A stretch of 64,000 nt of DNA from Streptomyces sp. ML-6 (lineage in GTDB: Bacteria; Actinomycetota; Actinomycetes; Streptomycetales; Streptomycetaceae), in NCBI RefSeq assembly GCF_030116705.1, contig NZ_JAOTIK010000001.1, positions 6,972,501 through 7,036,500 on the forward strand. Direction: 5' to 3'. The notes below the pieces were generated by a model. It was not told where the DNA came from and ran no database searches. It saw nothing but the letters and a program-made list of their open reading frames with translations. Both the position numbers and the translations under genes were made by a program. Below, piece by piece: positions 15,449-25,592 of this stretch. The number at the start of each line of letters is the position of its first letter. Position 1 is the first letter of the stretch.

Positions 15449-16489
15449 ATGTCCACCATGTCCACGTTCTCCGCCGCCGCCCTTCCCCGTCGCACCGCCG
15501 CCCGGCTCGTCGCCGGAATCGCCGCCGTCGCCGTGCTGACCGGCCCCGCGGCGTCCCTCGCGACCGCGGGCGAGGCCCCGGCGGCCCGGACCGCCGCCGC
15601 CGGCCTCCGGACCGCCCCCGCGGCGGCCGACTGGCCGACCCTGCGGGCGAGCGCCAAGGGCACCTCCGTCACCGCCCTCCAGCACCTGCTGAACTCGCGG
15701 GGACAGTCGCTGGCGGTCGACGGCTCCTTCGGTCCGGCCACGACGGCCGGGGTGAAGGCGTTCCAGAAGGCGCAGCGCCTCACCGTGGACGGCGTCGTGG
15801 GGGTCGGCACCTGGTCCCGGCTGGTCACCACCCTGCGCGAGGGGGCGAAGGGACCGGCCGTGAAGGCCGCGCAGACCCTGCTGAAGGCGCGCGGCCAGGC
15901 GGTGGCCGTCGACGGGGCGTTCACCGCCGCGGTGACGGCGAAGGTCAAGGCGTTCCAGAAGTCGGCCGGTCTCACCGCCGACGGCGTCGTCGGCGCCCGC
16001 ACCTGGGCGGCGCTGCTGAGCGGCACCCCGTCCGGCGGCGACAGGGCGGCACTGGCCAAGCAGATCCTGGCCCAGAAGCAGATCGTCCTGGCCACCGTCC
16101 ACCCGGGCGGCAAGCACGCCGGCTCGACGGCCCGGCAGAACATCGTCGACACGGCGAACGGCAAGGGAGCGCTCACCAGCCCGTGGGGCGACAAGCCCAA
16201 CCGGCGGGTCGCCCTCGACCCGCGGATGCTGAACGGCCTGCTGAAGCTGCGCACCCAGTACGGCTACCGGATCTCCGTCTCCGAGATCGTCGGCGGCGAC
16301 CACAGCAGCAACTCCAGGCACTACGCCGGAATCGCCTTCGACATCACGCACATCAACGGCCGGCACGTCGGCAGCGGCGCCCCGCACAAGCAGTTCATGG
16401 CGGCCTGCAAGAAGCTCGGCGCGCCGGAGGTCCTCGGGCCGGGCGACGCCGGACACAGCCGCCACGTGCACTGCGGCTGGCCCCGCTGA
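15449..16489 (+). CDS. Secreted peptidoglycan peptidase: two PG-binding repeats plus M15-like domain
   Basis: A 346-residue exported protein. A signal peptide (RLVAGIAAVAVLTGP) is followed by two PG_binding_1 repeats (VDGSFGPATTAGVKAFQ and VDGAFTAAVTAKVKAFQ, each ending DGVVGxxTW). The C-terminal zinc peptidase domain carries HSSNSRHYAGIAFDI (His-x6-Asp type) and HSRHVHCGW (His-x-His type), as in D-Ala-D-Ala carboxypeptidase/VanY-like enzymes. It likely trims or cleaves peptide stems in the wall. The 200-base gap to the muramidase contains an in-frame ATG 165 bases upstream that would add a basic tail; the present start gives a proper signal peptide and has GAGGAG upstream. Confidence 0.85.
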   Translation: MSTMSTFSAAALPRRTAARLVAGIAAVAVLTGPAASLATAGEAPAARTAAAGLRTAPAAADWPTLRASAKGTSVTALQHLLNSRGQSLAVDGSFGPATTAGVKAFQKAQRLTVDGVVGVGTWSRLVTTLREGAKGPAVKAAQTLLKARGQAVAVDGAFTAAVTAKVKAFQKSAGLTADGVVGARTWAALLSGTPSGGDRAALAKQILAQKQIVLATVHPGGKHAGSTARQNIVDTANGKGALTSPWGDKPNRRVALDPRMLNGLLKLRTQYGYRISVSEIVGGDHSSNSRHYAGIAFDITHINGRHVGSGAPHKQFMAACKKLGAPEVLGPGDAGHSRHVHCGWPR

Positions 16490-16511
16490 CCCCTGCCGCA
16501 CGACCGGTGAA

Positions 16512-16549
16512 CGGTGTCCGGCCGCCCCGTCGGGGGTGGCCGGACACCG
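16512..16549 (+). terminator. Strong hairpin terminator after the wall peptidase
   Basis: CGGTGTCCGGCC (16512-16523) pairs perfectly with GGCCGGACACCG (16538-16549), and the loop itself contains GCCCC-GTC-GGGG. It lies 23 bases after the peptidase stop. Confidence 0.75.
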
Positions 16550-16570
16550 GCATGCGTACGGGACGGGCCC

Positions 16571-16614
16571 CGGCCGGGGCGGACGGAGGAGACGGCCGGG
16601 GCGGACGGAGGAGG
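16571..16614. repeat. 22-base tandem duplication
   Basis: The unit CGGCCGGGGCGGACGGAGGA plus two bases occurs twice head to tail (16571-16592 and 16593-16614), with only the last base different. It sits in the otherwise gene-free 366-base stretch between the wall peptidase and the racemase gene. No function is evident. Confidence 0.75.
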
Positions 16615-16785
16615 GCAGTGCGTTCGGGGCGGTGAACGGCGCGGGTCCGCGCGAGGGCCGTGGCGGTGAACGGCGGGGCGGGGATCGTGGGGGAGGATCC
16701 CGGAAGGAGGTCCCAGGGTCTTTCGTCCGGATCGGCCCGGCATGATCCGGACGAGAGGCGCTAAGCGCTTGCTCGGCCCCAGGGG

Positions 16786-16840
16786 TTGTGCGGAGCGCGG
16801 TGCGTTCTTAGCATCATCGATGTTACATCAGTTGTGTCAT
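16786..16840 (+). promoter_or_regulatory. Candidate promoter and operator of the beta-oxidation operon
   Basis: TTGTGC (16786-16791) and TAGCAT (16809-16814) are spaced by 17 bases, as in a primary-sigma promoter. An imperfect palindrome, ATGTTACATCAGTTGTGTCA plus T (16820-16840), lies where transcription would start, ideal for repression. The gene start is 16 bases further on. The regulator is unknown; the MerR-type protein at the far end of the operon is one candidate. Confidence 0.4.
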
Positions 16841-16855
16841 ACCGCTGGGGGCTTG

Positions 16856-18010
16856 ATGGCAACGACAGGGCACGGCTCGCACGGTCCGTTGGCAGGGGTG
16901 CGGGTGGTCGAGCTGGCCGGCATCGGCCCCGGCCCGTTCGCCGCGATGCTCCTGGCCGACCTCGGCGCCGACGTCGTCCGGGTCGACCGGCCCGGGGGAG
17001 CGGGGCTCGGCATCGACCCCGCGTACGACCTCACCAACCGCAACAAGCGCTCCGTGCTCGTCGACCTCAAGGCCGAGGGCGGCGCCGAGCGGGTGCTCGA
17101 CCTGGCCGAACGCGCCGACATCCTGATCGAGGGATACCGGCCGGGCGTCGCCGAACGCCTCGGCGTCGGCCCCGAGGCCGCGCTGGCCCGCAACCCGCGG
17201 CTCGTGTACGGGCGGATGACCGGCTGGGGCCAGGACGGGCCCCTCGCCGAACGGGCCGGGCACGACGTCTCCTACATCGCCCTCTCCGGCACGCTCTCCA
17301 TGATCGGCAGGCCCGGCGAGCCGCCCACCCTCCCGGCCAACCTCGTCGGCGACTATGCGGGCGGCTCGCTCTACCTCGTCGTCGGCGTCCTCGCCGCCCT
17401 CCAGCACGCCCGCACCCCCGGCGGCCGGGGCCAGGTCGTGGACGCGGCGATCGTCGACGGCGCCGCCCACCTCGCGACGATGATCCACGGGATGCTGGCG
17501 GCCGGCGGCTGGCAGGACCGGCGCGGCTCCAACCTCCTGGACGGCGGCTGCCCGTTCTACGGCTCGTACGAGACCGCCGACGGCCAGTACATGGCGGTCG
17601 GCCCGCTGGAGCAGCGGTTCTACGACGAGTTCGTCGAACTCCTCGGGATCGGGGACGAGCTCCCGGACCGGGGGGACATCGCCCGCTGGGAGGAACTGCG
17701 CACGGCCGTCGCCGACCGGTTCAGGACCCGGACGCGCGCGCAGTGGACCGAGGTGTTCGAGGGCACGGACGCCTGCGTCGCCCCCGTGCTCTCGCTCCGC
17801 GAGGCGCCCCACCACCCGCACCTCGCCGCCCGCTCCACCTTCGTCGAGCACGGCGGCCTCACCCAGCCCGCCCCCGCGCCGCGCTTCTCCGCCACCCCCG
17901 TCTCCGTACGCAGCGGGCCCGCGCGCCCCGGCGCGGACACCGAGGCCGTCGCCGCCGACTGGGCCGTGCCCGGCCTCGCGGACGACCGGGCGGACCCCGC
18001 CGGCCGATGA
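16856..18010 (+). CDS. Alpha-methylacyl-CoA racemase / CaiB-BaiF CoA-transferase family
   Basis: A 384-residue family III CoA-transferase-fold protein. The closest pattern is alpha-methylacyl-CoA racemase: GVRVVELAGIGPGPFAAMLL, LTNRNKRSVLVDLK, AGHDVSYIALSG carrying the racemase His, NLVGDYAGGSLYL carrying the catalytic Asp, and FYGSYETADGQYMAVG. Racemases epimerise 2-methylacyl-CoA so that branched chains (as made by streptomycetes) can enter beta-oxidation. It is the first gene of an operon with acyl-CoA dehydrogenase, thiolase and FadB-like genes, which supports that role. A simple CoA-transferase cannot be fully excluded. The ATG is preceded by GGGGG at good spacing. Confidence 0.87.
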   Translation: MATTGHGSHGPLAGVRVVELAGIGPGPFAAMLLADLGADVVRVDRPGGAGLGIDPAYDLTNRNKRSVLVDLKAEGGAERVLDLAERADILIEGYRPGVAERLGVGPEAALARNPRLVYGRMTGWGQDGPLAERAGHDVSYIALSGTLSMIGRPGEPPTLPANLVGDYAGGSLYLVVGVLAALQHARTPGGRGQVVDAAIVDGAAHLATMIHGMLAAGGWQDRRGSNLLDGGCPFYGSYETADGQYMAVGPLEQRFYDEFVELLGIGDELPDRGDIARWEELRTAVADRFRTRTRAQWTEVFEGTDACVAPVLSLREAPHHPHLAARSTFVEHGGLTQPAPAPRFSATPVSVRSGPARPGADTEAVAADWAVPGLADDRADPAGR

Positions 18011-18087
18011 GCTTCTTCCCGCCGCCGGCCTGTACGGCCCCGCGGCACCTCTCTCCACCGCAAGGACCCGGCTCCAGGAGGCCCGCA

Positions 18088-19230
18088 GTGCAGCGGCAGA
18101 TCTTCACCGAAGAGCACGACGCGTTCCGCGAGACCGTGCGCACCTTTCTCGACAAGGAGGTCCTCCCGCACTACGAGCGGTGGGAGAAGGCCGGCATCGT
18201 CTCGCGCGAGGCGTGGCTCGCGGCCGGCCGGCAGGGGCTGCTCGGCCTCGCGATGCCCGAGGAGTACGGGGGCGGCGGCAACCCCGACTTCCGCTACAGC
18301 GCCGTCCTCGCCGAGGAGTTCACCCGGGCCGGCACCCCCGGCCTCGCGCTCGGCCTGCACAACGACATCATCGGCCCCTACCTCACCGGACTCGGCACCG
18401 ACGAGCAGAAGCGGCGCTGGCTGCCCGGATTCTGCAGCGGCGAGACCATCACCGCCATCGCCATGACCGAACCCGGCGCGGGCTCCGACCTCCAGGGCAT
18501 CCGCACCACCGCCGAGGACAAGGGCGACCACTGGCTGCTCAACGGCTCCAAGACCTTCATCTCCAACGGCATCCTCGCCGACCTGGTGATCGTGGTCGCC
18601 AAAACCACCCCCGAGGGCGGCGCCAAGGGACTGTCGCTGATCGTCGTCGAACGCGGCGCGGAGGGCTTCGAACGCGGCCGCAACCTCGACAAGATCGGCC
18701 AGAAGTCCCAGGACACCGCCGAACTGTTCTTCCACGACGTCCGCGTCCCCAAGGAGAACCTGCTCGGCGAACGGGACGGCGCCTTCATCCACCTCATGAC
18801 CAACCTGGCACAGGAACGGATGGGCATAGCGGTCGCCGGGATCGCCGCGGCCGAACACCTGCTGGAGATCACCACGCGGTACGTCAAGGAGCGCGAGGCC
18901 TTCGGCCGGCCGCTCGCCAAACTCCAGCACGTCCGGTTCGAGATCGCCGAGATGGCCACCGAGTGCGCCGTCACCCGCACCTTCCTGGACCGCTGCATCG
19001 TCGACCATTCCGACGGCACCCTCGACGCCGTGCACGCCTCGATGGCCAAGTGGTGGGCCACCGAACTGCAGAAGCGCGTCGCCGACCGCTGCCTCCAACT
19101 GCACGGCGGATACGGGTACATGGCGGAGTACCCGATCGCCAGGGCCTTCACCGACGGCCGCATCCAGACCATCTACGGCGGCACGACCGAGATCATGAAG
19201 GAGATCATCGGCCGTTCGCTGCTCGCCTGA
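18088..19230 (+). CDS. Acyl-CoA dehydrogenase
   Basis: A 380-residue FAD enzyme that makes the trans-2-enoyl-CoA in the first step of beta-oxidation. Motifs are AIAMTEPGAGSDLQGIRTTA (FAD and substrate binding), a middle beta domain with GSKTFISNG, RVPKENLLGE, and the catalytic glutamate in YGGTTEIMKEIIGRSL near the C-terminus. GTG at 18088 is chosen because AGGAG lies 8 bases upstream and the family N-terminus (IFTEEHDAFRETVRTFL) begins there. It is separated from the racemase by 77 bases and followed 39 bases later by the thiolase. Confidence 0.93.
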   Translation: MQRQIFTEEHDAFRETVRTFLDKEVLPHYERWEKAGIVSREAWLAAGRQGLLGLAMPEEYGGGGNPDFRYSAVLAEEFTRAGTPGLALGLHNDIIGPYLTGLGTDEQKRRWLPGFCSGETITAIAMTEPGAGSDLQGIRTTAEDKGDHWLLNGSKTFISNGILADLVIVVAKTTPEGGAKGLSLIVVERGAEGFERGRNLDKIGQKSQDTAELFFHDVRVPKENLLGERDGAFIHLMTNLAQERMGIAVAGIAAAEHLLEITTRYVKEREAFGRPLAKLQHVRFEIAEMATECAVTRTFLDRCIVDHSDGTLDAVHASMAKWWATELQKRVADRCLQLHGGYGYMAEYPIARAFTDGRIQTIYGGTTEIMKEIIGRSLLA

Positions 19231-19269
19231 CCCACCCCCTTCGCACAACACCCCCGAAAGGCTGCTGAC

Positions 19270-20484
<1,215 letters not shown>

Positions 20485-20512
20485 CCGCCCCTGCCTACGG
20501 AGAAGAAGAACA

Positions 20513-22684
20513 ATGACCGAGAGCACGACCATCCGCTGGGAACAGGACGAGACCGGCGTCGTCACCCTCGTACTCGACGACCCCGACCAGTCCGCCAACA
20601 CGATGAACCAGGCCTTCAAGGACTCCATCGCGGCCATCGCCGACCGCGCCGAGGCCGAGAAGGACTCCATCCGCGGCATCATCTACACCTCCGCCAAGAA
20701 GACCTTCTTCGCGGGCGGCGACCTCAAGGACATGATCAAGGTCGGTCCCGAGAACGCCCAGCAGGCCTTCGACACCGGCACCGCCATCAAGAACTCGCTG
20801 CGCCGCATCGAGACCCTCGGCAAGCCCGTCGTCGCCGCGATCAACGGCGCGGCGCTCGGCGGCGGTTACGAGATCGCGCTCGCCGCCCACCACCGCATCG
20901 CCCTCGACGCCCCCGGCTCCCGGATCGGCCTGCCCGAGGTCACGCTCGGCCTGCTGCCCGCGGGCGGCGGCGTCACCCGCACCGTCCGCCTCATGGGCAT
21001 CGCCGACGCGCTGCTGAAGGTCCTCCTCCAGGGCACCCAGTACACCCCGCGGCGCGCCCTGGAGAACGGCCTGGTCCACGAGGTCGCCGACACCCGCGAG
21101 GAGATGCTCGAAAAGGCCCGCGCCTTCATCGACGCCCACCCCGAATCCCAGCAGCCCTGGGACGTCAAGGGCTACCGGATCCCCGGCGGCACCCCGTCCA
21201 ACCCGAAGTTCGCCGCGAACCTGCCCGCCTTCCCGTCCAACCTGAAGAAGCAGATCGCGGGCGCCCCCATGCCCGCGCCCCGCAACATCCTGGCCGCCGC
21301 CGTCGAGGGCTCCCAGGTCGACTTCGAGACCGCGCTGACCATCGAGGCCCGCTACTTCACCGAGCTGGTCACCGGCCAGGTCGCGAAGAACATGATCCAG
21401 GCGTTCTTCTTCGACCTCCAGGCCGTCAACTCCGGTGCCGGCCGCCCCAAGGGCATCGAGGAGCGCCAGGTCACCAAGGTCGCCGTGCTCGGTGCCGGGA
21501 TGATGGGCGCGGGCATCGCCTACTCCTGCGCACGGGCCGGCATCGAGGTCGTCCTCAAGGACGTCTCCGAGGAGGCCGCGGCCAGGGGCAAGGCGTACAG
21601 CGAGAAGCTGCTCGCCAAGGCGCTCTCCCGGGGCCGTACGACCGAGGCGAAGCGCGACGAGCTGCTGGCCCGCATCACCCCGACCGCCGACCCGGCCGAC
21701 CTGGCGGGCTGCGACGCCGTCATCGAGGCCGTCTTCGAGGACACCGCGCTCAAGCACAAGGTGTTCCAGGAGATCCAGGACGTCATCGAGCCGGACGCGC
21801 TGCTCTGCTCCAACACCTCGACCCTGCCCATCACCGTCCTGGCCGAAGGCGTCTCGCGGCCCGCCGACTTCATCGGGCTGCACTTCTTCTCGCCCGTGGA
21901 CAAGATGCCGCTGGTCGAGATCATCAAGGGCGAGCAGACCGGCGACGAGGCCCTGGCCCGCGCCTTCGACCTGGTCCGCCGGATCAAGAAGACCCCGATC
22001 ATCGTCAACGACTCGCGCGGCTTCTTCACCTCCCGCGTCATCGGCCAGTTCATCAACGAGGGCGTCGCCATGGTCGGCGAGGGCGTGGAGCCCGCGTCGG
22101 TCGAGCAGGCCGCGGCCCAGTCCGGCTACCCGGCCAAGGTGCTCTCCCTGATGGACGAGCTGACCCTCACCCTGCCCCGCAGGATCCGCGACGAGACCAG
22201 GCGGGCCGTCGAGGAGGCCGGCGGCACCTGGCCCGGCCACCCGGCGGACGAGGTCATCGACCGGATGGTCGACGAGTTCGGCCGGACCGGACGCAGCGGT
22301 GGCGCGGGCTTCTACGAGTACGACGAGAACGGCGTCCGCACCCGGCTCTGGCCCGGCCTGCGCGAGCACTTCACCCGGCCGGACACGGACATCCCCTTCG
22401 ACGACATGAAGGAACGGATGCTGTTCTCCGAGGCGCTGGACAGCGTCCGCTGCCTGGAGGAGAACGTCCTGACCTCCGTCGCGGACGCCAACATCGGCTC
22501 CATCATGGGCATCGGCTTCCCGCCGTGGACGGGCGGCGTGCTCCAGTACATCAACGGGTACGAGGGCGGCCTGCCCGGCTTCGTGGCCCGCGCCCGGCAG
22601 CTCGCGGAGCGCTACGGCGACCGCTTCCTGCCGCCCGCGCTGCTCGTGGAGAAGGCCGGGAAGGGCGAGACCTTCCACGACTGA
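20513..22684 (+). CDS. FadB/FadJ-like enoyl-CoA hydratase / 3-hydroxyacyl-CoA dehydrogenase
   Basis: A 723-residue bifunctional enzyme. The N-terminal crotonase domain (about residues 10-200) contains [13 protein letters not shown] and [16 protein letters not shown] with the oxyanion-hole glycines, and [15 protein letters not shown] with the catalytic Glu. The NAD-binding 3-hydroxyacyl-CoA dehydrogenase domain starts near residue 322 ([18 protein letters not shown]) and has [11 protein letters not shown] and [17 protein letters not shown] with the catalytic His. The C-terminal dehydrogenase lobe is repeated. It carries out steps two and three of beta-oxidation and pairs with the thiolase just upstream. 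Length matches the family. Confidence 0.95.
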   Translation: MTESTTIRWEQDETGVVTLVLDDPDQSANTMNQAFKDSIAAIADRAEAEKDSIRGIIYTSAKKTFFAGGDLKDMIKVGPENAQQAFDTGTAIKNSLRRIETLGKPVVAAINGAALGGGYEIALAAHHRIALDAPGSRIGLPEVTLGLLPAGGGVTRTVRLMGIADALLKVLLQGTQYTPRRALENGLVHEVADTREEMLEKARAFIDAHPESQQPWDVKGYRIPGGTPSNPKFAANLPAFPSNLKKQIAGAPMPAPRNILAAAVEGSQVDFETALTIEARYFTELVTGQVAKNMIQAFFFDLQAVNSGAGRPKGIEERQVTKVAVLGAGMMGAGIAYSCARAGIEVVLKDVSEEAAARGKAYSEKLLAKALSRGRTTEAKRDELLARITPTADPADLAGCDAVIEAVFEDTALKHKVFQEIQDVIEPDALLCSNTSTLPITVLAEGVSRPADFIGLHFFSPVDKMPLVEIIKGEQTGDEALARAFDLVRRIKKTPIIVNDSRGFFTSRVIGQFINEGVAMVGEGVEPASVEQAAAQSGYPAKVLSLMDELTLTLPRRIRDETRRAVEEAGGTWPGHPADEVIDRMVDEFGRTGRSGGAGFYEYDENGVRTRLWPGLREHFTRPDTDIPFDDMKERMLFSEALDSVRCLEENVLTSVADANIGSIMGIGFPPWTGGVLQYINGYEGGLPGFVARARQLAERYGDRFLPPALLVEKAGKGETFHD

Positions 22685-22693
22685 CGGCCGGAT

Positions 22694-22736
22694 CCGCGGC
22701 GGCCGGCCCCCCCGCACGGGGCGCCGGCCGCCGCGG
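22694..22736. terminator. Bidirectional hairpin terminator
   Basis: CCGCGGCGGCCGGC (22694-22707) pairs perfectly with GCCGGCCGCCGCGG (22723-22736) across a 15-base loop. It occupies the whole gap between the convergent FadB-like and MerR genes. Confidence 0.8.
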
Positions 22737-22737
22737 C

Positions 22738-23469
22738 TCACTCCGCGGTGAACGCGGCCCGCAACTCCTCCTTCAACGACCGCTGGAACGCGGTCACCAG
22801 CGCCTGGAGCACCATCGGCTGCATGTGGGCCGACAGCGACTTCATCGCCGCCACGTGCTCCGGGTCCGACTCCCGCTCCCGGTACGGCCCCCACACCTCG
22901 TCCCGGAACAGCCGGGTCAGCTCCTGGGCGGCGGACCGGGAGTGCTCCAGCAGGACCGTGCGGGCGGCCAGGATCGTCTCGTGGGCGATCGGCACGCCGA
23001 GCAGCTCGACCCCGAGCCGCAGCAGCCCCGGGTCCACCCGGTAGCTGCCGTCGACCGGCTCCGCCCGCTCCAGCACCCCCATCGCGGCCAGCCGCGCGAT
23101 GTCCTGCCCCCTCAGCGCCCGGCCCGCGCGCCGCTCCAGCTCCGCCCGCGTCACGTCCTCCGCCGTGTCCGGCGCCCAGGACGCGACCAGCGCGCGGTGG
23201 ATCGCCAGGTCGTGCGCGCTCAGGTCCGGGGGCAGCTGCTCCAGGTAGCGCTCGATCGCCGCCAGCGTCATGCCCTGGTGCTGGAGCTCCTCGATGAGCG
23301 CGAGCCGGGACAGGTGTTCGTGCCCGTAGTGCCCGACCCGGCGCGGCCCGATCACCGGGGGCGGCAGCAGCCCCCGGGTGCTGTAGAAGCGCACGGTGCG
23401 TACGGTGACACCGGCACGCGCCGCAAGCTCGTCGACGGTGAGCGTCGGCTCCTCGGTCCCGGTCGCCAT
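22738..23469 (-). CDS. MerR-family transcriptional regulator
   Basis: A 243-residue MerR-type regulator. The winged HTH is at residues 8-75 (LTVDELAARAGVTVRTVRFY, STRGLLPPPVIG and RRVGHYGHEHLSRL). A long all-helical C-terminal region follows with no cysteine-rich metal site, so an organic or acyl ligand is more likely than a metal. ATG at 23469 is preferred over an upstream one because GAGGAGC precedes it. It faces the beta-oxidation operon across a terminator. A palindromic region just upstream of its own gene suggests autoregulation. Control of the fatty-acid operon is only a positional guess. Confidence 0.88.
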   Translation of the reverse strand: MATGTEEPTLTVDELAARAGVTVRTVRFYSTRGLLPPPVIGPRRVGHYGHEHLSRLALIEELQHQGMTLAAIERYLEQLPPDLSAHDLAIHRALVASWAPDTAEDVTRAELERRAGRALRGQDIARLAAMGVLERAEPVDGSYRVDPGLLRLGVELLGVPIAHETILAARTVLLEHSRSAAQELTRLFRDEVWGPYRERESDPEHVAAMKSLSAHMQPMVLQALVTAFQRSLKEELRAAFTAE

Positions 23470-23526
23470 GGCTGCTCCTCGCGTCCCGACCCGGCGGCGG
23501 ACTGCCGCGTCTGCGTCCATCAGGTG

Positions 23527-23554
23527 CAACAGTATTGCTGTCTCACCACTGTTG
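23527..23554. promoter_or_regulatory. Inverted repeat upstream of the MerR gene
   Basis: CAACAGT (23527-23533) pairs with ACTGTTG (23548-23554), and the spacer begins an inner ACAG-TATTG-CTGT repeat. It is less GC-rich than its surroundings and lies 58-85 bases before the MerR start, between divergent genes. MerR regulators bind such dyads in long-spaced promoters, so it may serve both genes. Confidence 0.5.
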
Positions 23555-23645
23555 TGAAAGTGCCTCGTCCGAGGGCCGGCCCCCGGCGGATGCGGTGGCC
23601 GCGACCATGATCCCGGTTGTCGGTGGGGACCCCTACCCTGAAGTC

Positions 23646-24122
23646 ATGCGGGAGATCACATACGTGCAAGGGGACGCCACCGCTCCGCAGGGCAAGGGCG
23701 TCAAGGTCATCGTGCATGTCTGCAACGACCTGGGGGGCTGGGGGAAGGGCTTCGTCCTGGCCCTCTCGCGCCGCTGGCCCGAACCGGAGGCGGCGTACCG
23801 CCGCTGGCACCGGGCGCGCGCGGACAACGACTTCGGCCTCGGCGCGGTGCAGTTCGTCCAGGTGGATCCTTATGTGTGGGTGGCCAATCTGGTGGGCCAG
23901 CGTGGGATACGCACCGGCAGCAAGGGGGTTCCGGTCCGCTACGAGGCGATCGGCACGGGGCTGGGCGCGGTGGCCGACCGGGCGGTCGAGCTGGGCGCCT
24001 CGGTCCACATGCCGCGGATCGGGTGCGGTCTGGCCGGCGGAAAGTGGTCCCGGGTGGAGCCGCTGATCGCCGACCGGCTGCTGAACCGGGACATACCGGT
24101 CACGGTGTACGACTTCGGCTGA
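23646..24122 (+). CDS. Macro-domain protein (ADP-ribose-binding, Poa1-like)
   Basis: A 158-residue single macro domain. It begins REITYVQGDATAP, continues VIVHVCNDLGGWGKGFVLAL with the ligand-binding glycines, then NLVGQRGIRTG and SVHMPRIGCGLAGGKWSRVEP. Such proteins bind ADP-ribose derivatives, and the Poa1-type group dephosphorylates ADP-ribose-1''-phosphate or removes ADP-ribose from targets. It is a stand-alone gene divergent from the MerR regulator. No ADP-ribosyltransferase is adjacent, so a toxin-antitoxin pairing is not supported here. The fold is secure; the reaction is inferred. Confidence 0.9.
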   Translation: MREITYVQGDATAPQGKGVKVIVHVCNDLGGWGKGFVLALSRRWPEPEAAYRRWHRARADNDFGLGAVQFVQVDPYVWVANLVGQRGIRTGSKGVPVRYEAIGTGLGAVADRAVELGASVHMPRIGCGLAGGKWSRVEPLIADRLLNRDIPVTVYDFG

Positions 24123-24130
24123 GCACCGGC

Positions 24131-24166
24131 CCGGCCCCGGCGCGTGCACGGAGCGGCCGGGGCCGG
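24131..24166. terminator. Hairpin terminator between macro-domain and PAP2 genes
   Basis: CCGGCCCCGG (24131-24140) pairs perfectly with CCGGGGCCGG (24157-24166) across 16 bases, in the gap between two convergent genes. Confidence 0.65.
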
Positions 24167-24224
24167 CCGCGGTGTGCGACCGGCCCCGACGGCAGTGCTC
24201 ACGGATGCCCCGGTGTGCCGCGGC

Positions 24225-25592
24225 TCAGACCGGTTCGGGCTGTGGTTCCGGCTGCCGCGCCGGTACGGGCTTCGGGTCCCACTGCCGGGTGGTCCGTACG
24301 TAGCCGTAGATCACCGAGCACATGGCCAGGACGAGGAGCGGCCCGAACAGCCACGGATGCCTGGCCATCTCCACCGGCAGATAGCGGTACGACACCAGCA
24401 TCGCGGCGAAGACCACCACGCCGTAGGTGACCAGCTGGATTCCCGCCCGGTCCCAGCCGCGTGCGAGCGAGCGCAGTGCCGCCTCGATGGTGAGGGTGAA
24501 CACCACGCCGGCGATGAGGTCCGCGCCGTAGTGGTAGCCGAATCCCAGCGTCGCGCCGAGCGTGGCGATCAGCCAGAACGTGCCCGCGGCGCGCAGGAAC
24601 CGGGGGCTCCTGCGGGTGTGGATGAAGATCGCGGTGGCCCACGCCGTGTGCAGGCTGGGCATGCAGTTGCGCGGGGTGATCTCGTCGAACGGCATGTGCT
24701 GCGGGGTGCTGAGCGCCGGCAGCGTGTCCGGCCACAGGTCGGCCGTCGCCCACTGTCCGCCGTCGGCGCCGTAGGCGAAGATCGGCCCGACCACCGGGAA
24801 GATCATGTAGATGCCCGGCCCGAGGAGGCCGATCACCAGGAAGGTGCGCACCAGGTGGTGGCTCGGGAAGCGGCGCTCGGTCGCCACGCGGCGCAGCTGG
24901 TACAGCGAGGCGATGACCGCGGCCACCGCGAGCTGGACGTAGACGTAGTCGAGGAGATGGGTGCCGATCGGGCCGGTGGCCTCGACGAGCCGGCCCACCA
25001 GCCATGAGGGGTTGCCCAGCGCGTGATCGGCGGTCGCCACGTACTGGTCGAGCACCATGGGGCGGGTCTTCGACGTGATGAGCAGCCAGGTGTCGCCGGT
25101 CTTGCGGCCGGTCACCAGCAGCAGCCCCAGTCCCACGCCCTTCAGCAGCAGGGTGCGTTCATTGCCCGTGCGGCGGGTGACGGCGATGACCGCACAGCCC
25201 AGGATCACCCACAGCGCGCCGCTGCCGAAGGGATGGCCCTCGTCGAGGGGCACCAGGGCGTCGCATGCCCACCGCACCAGGAAGATGACGAGGTCGATGC
25301 CGAGCGCGGTGCCGAGGGCGATGAACCGCTGCCGCCAGGTGAGCACCACCATCATCAACGCCATGCTGGCGTACAGCAGAAAGCCGGATTTGGGAGGGAA
25401 TATCACCTCTCGCGCCTGGTTGACGATCGGCCCCGGCAAGTCGTAATGACGCGCGGCGATTTCCAGCGCGATCAGGAATCCGAGGGTCGTCACACCCGCC
25501 GCGGCCCACAGCATCACCCGTGGTCGACGCAGTTCGGCGAACGGAATTATGCGGTTTATTCGCGAAAACGCCCGCGATGCTATAGGTATCAA
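24225..25592 (-). CDS. PAP2-superfamily polytopic membrane protein (inositol phosphorylceramide synthase-like)
   Basis: A polytopic protein of about 455 residues with some twelve hydrophobic segments. The PAP2 active-site motifs are NCMPSLHTAWATAIF (motif C2 with its His) and FGYHYGADLIAGVVFT (motif C3 with its His); KTGDTWLL precedes them. This layout matches AUR1/inositol phosphorylceramide synthase-like and phosphatidylinositol-phosphate-type transferases of actinobacteria. A lipid or polyprenyl phosphate head-group transferase or phosphatase is likely. The TTG start at 25592 is doubtful: its first 20 codons include ATA three times and other AT-rich codons, unlike the rest, and there is no ribosome-binding site. 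A GTG/ATG pair near 25514-25517 is an alternative. Confidence 0.82.
   Translation of the reverse strand: MIPIASRAFSRINRIIPFAELRRPRVMLWAAAGVTTLGFLIALEIAARHYDLPGPIVNQAREVIFPPKSGFLLYASMALMMVVLTWRQRFIALGTALGIDLVIFLVRWACDALVPLDEGHPFGSGALWVILGCAVIAVTRRTGNERTLLLKGVGLGLLLVTGRKTGDTWLLITSKTRPMVLDQYVATADHALGNPSWLVGRLVEATGPIGTHLLDYVYVQLAVAAVIASLYQLRRVATERRFPSHHLVRTFLVIGLLGPGIYMIFPVVGPIFAYGADGGQWATADLWPDTLPALSTPQHMPFDEITPRNCMPSLHTAWATAIFIHTRRSPRFLRAAGTFWLIATLGATLGFGYHYGADLIAGVVFTLTIEAALRSLARGWDRAGIQLVTYGVVVFAAMLVSYRYLPVEMARHPWLFGPLLVLAMCSVIYGYVRTTRQWDPKPVPARQPEPQPEPV

Noticed and set aside
23646-24122. Macro-domain protein as antitoxin of a DarT-type pair
   Set aside because: No ADP-ribosyltransferase toxin is adjacent, and the sequence matches the stand-alone Poa1-like type.
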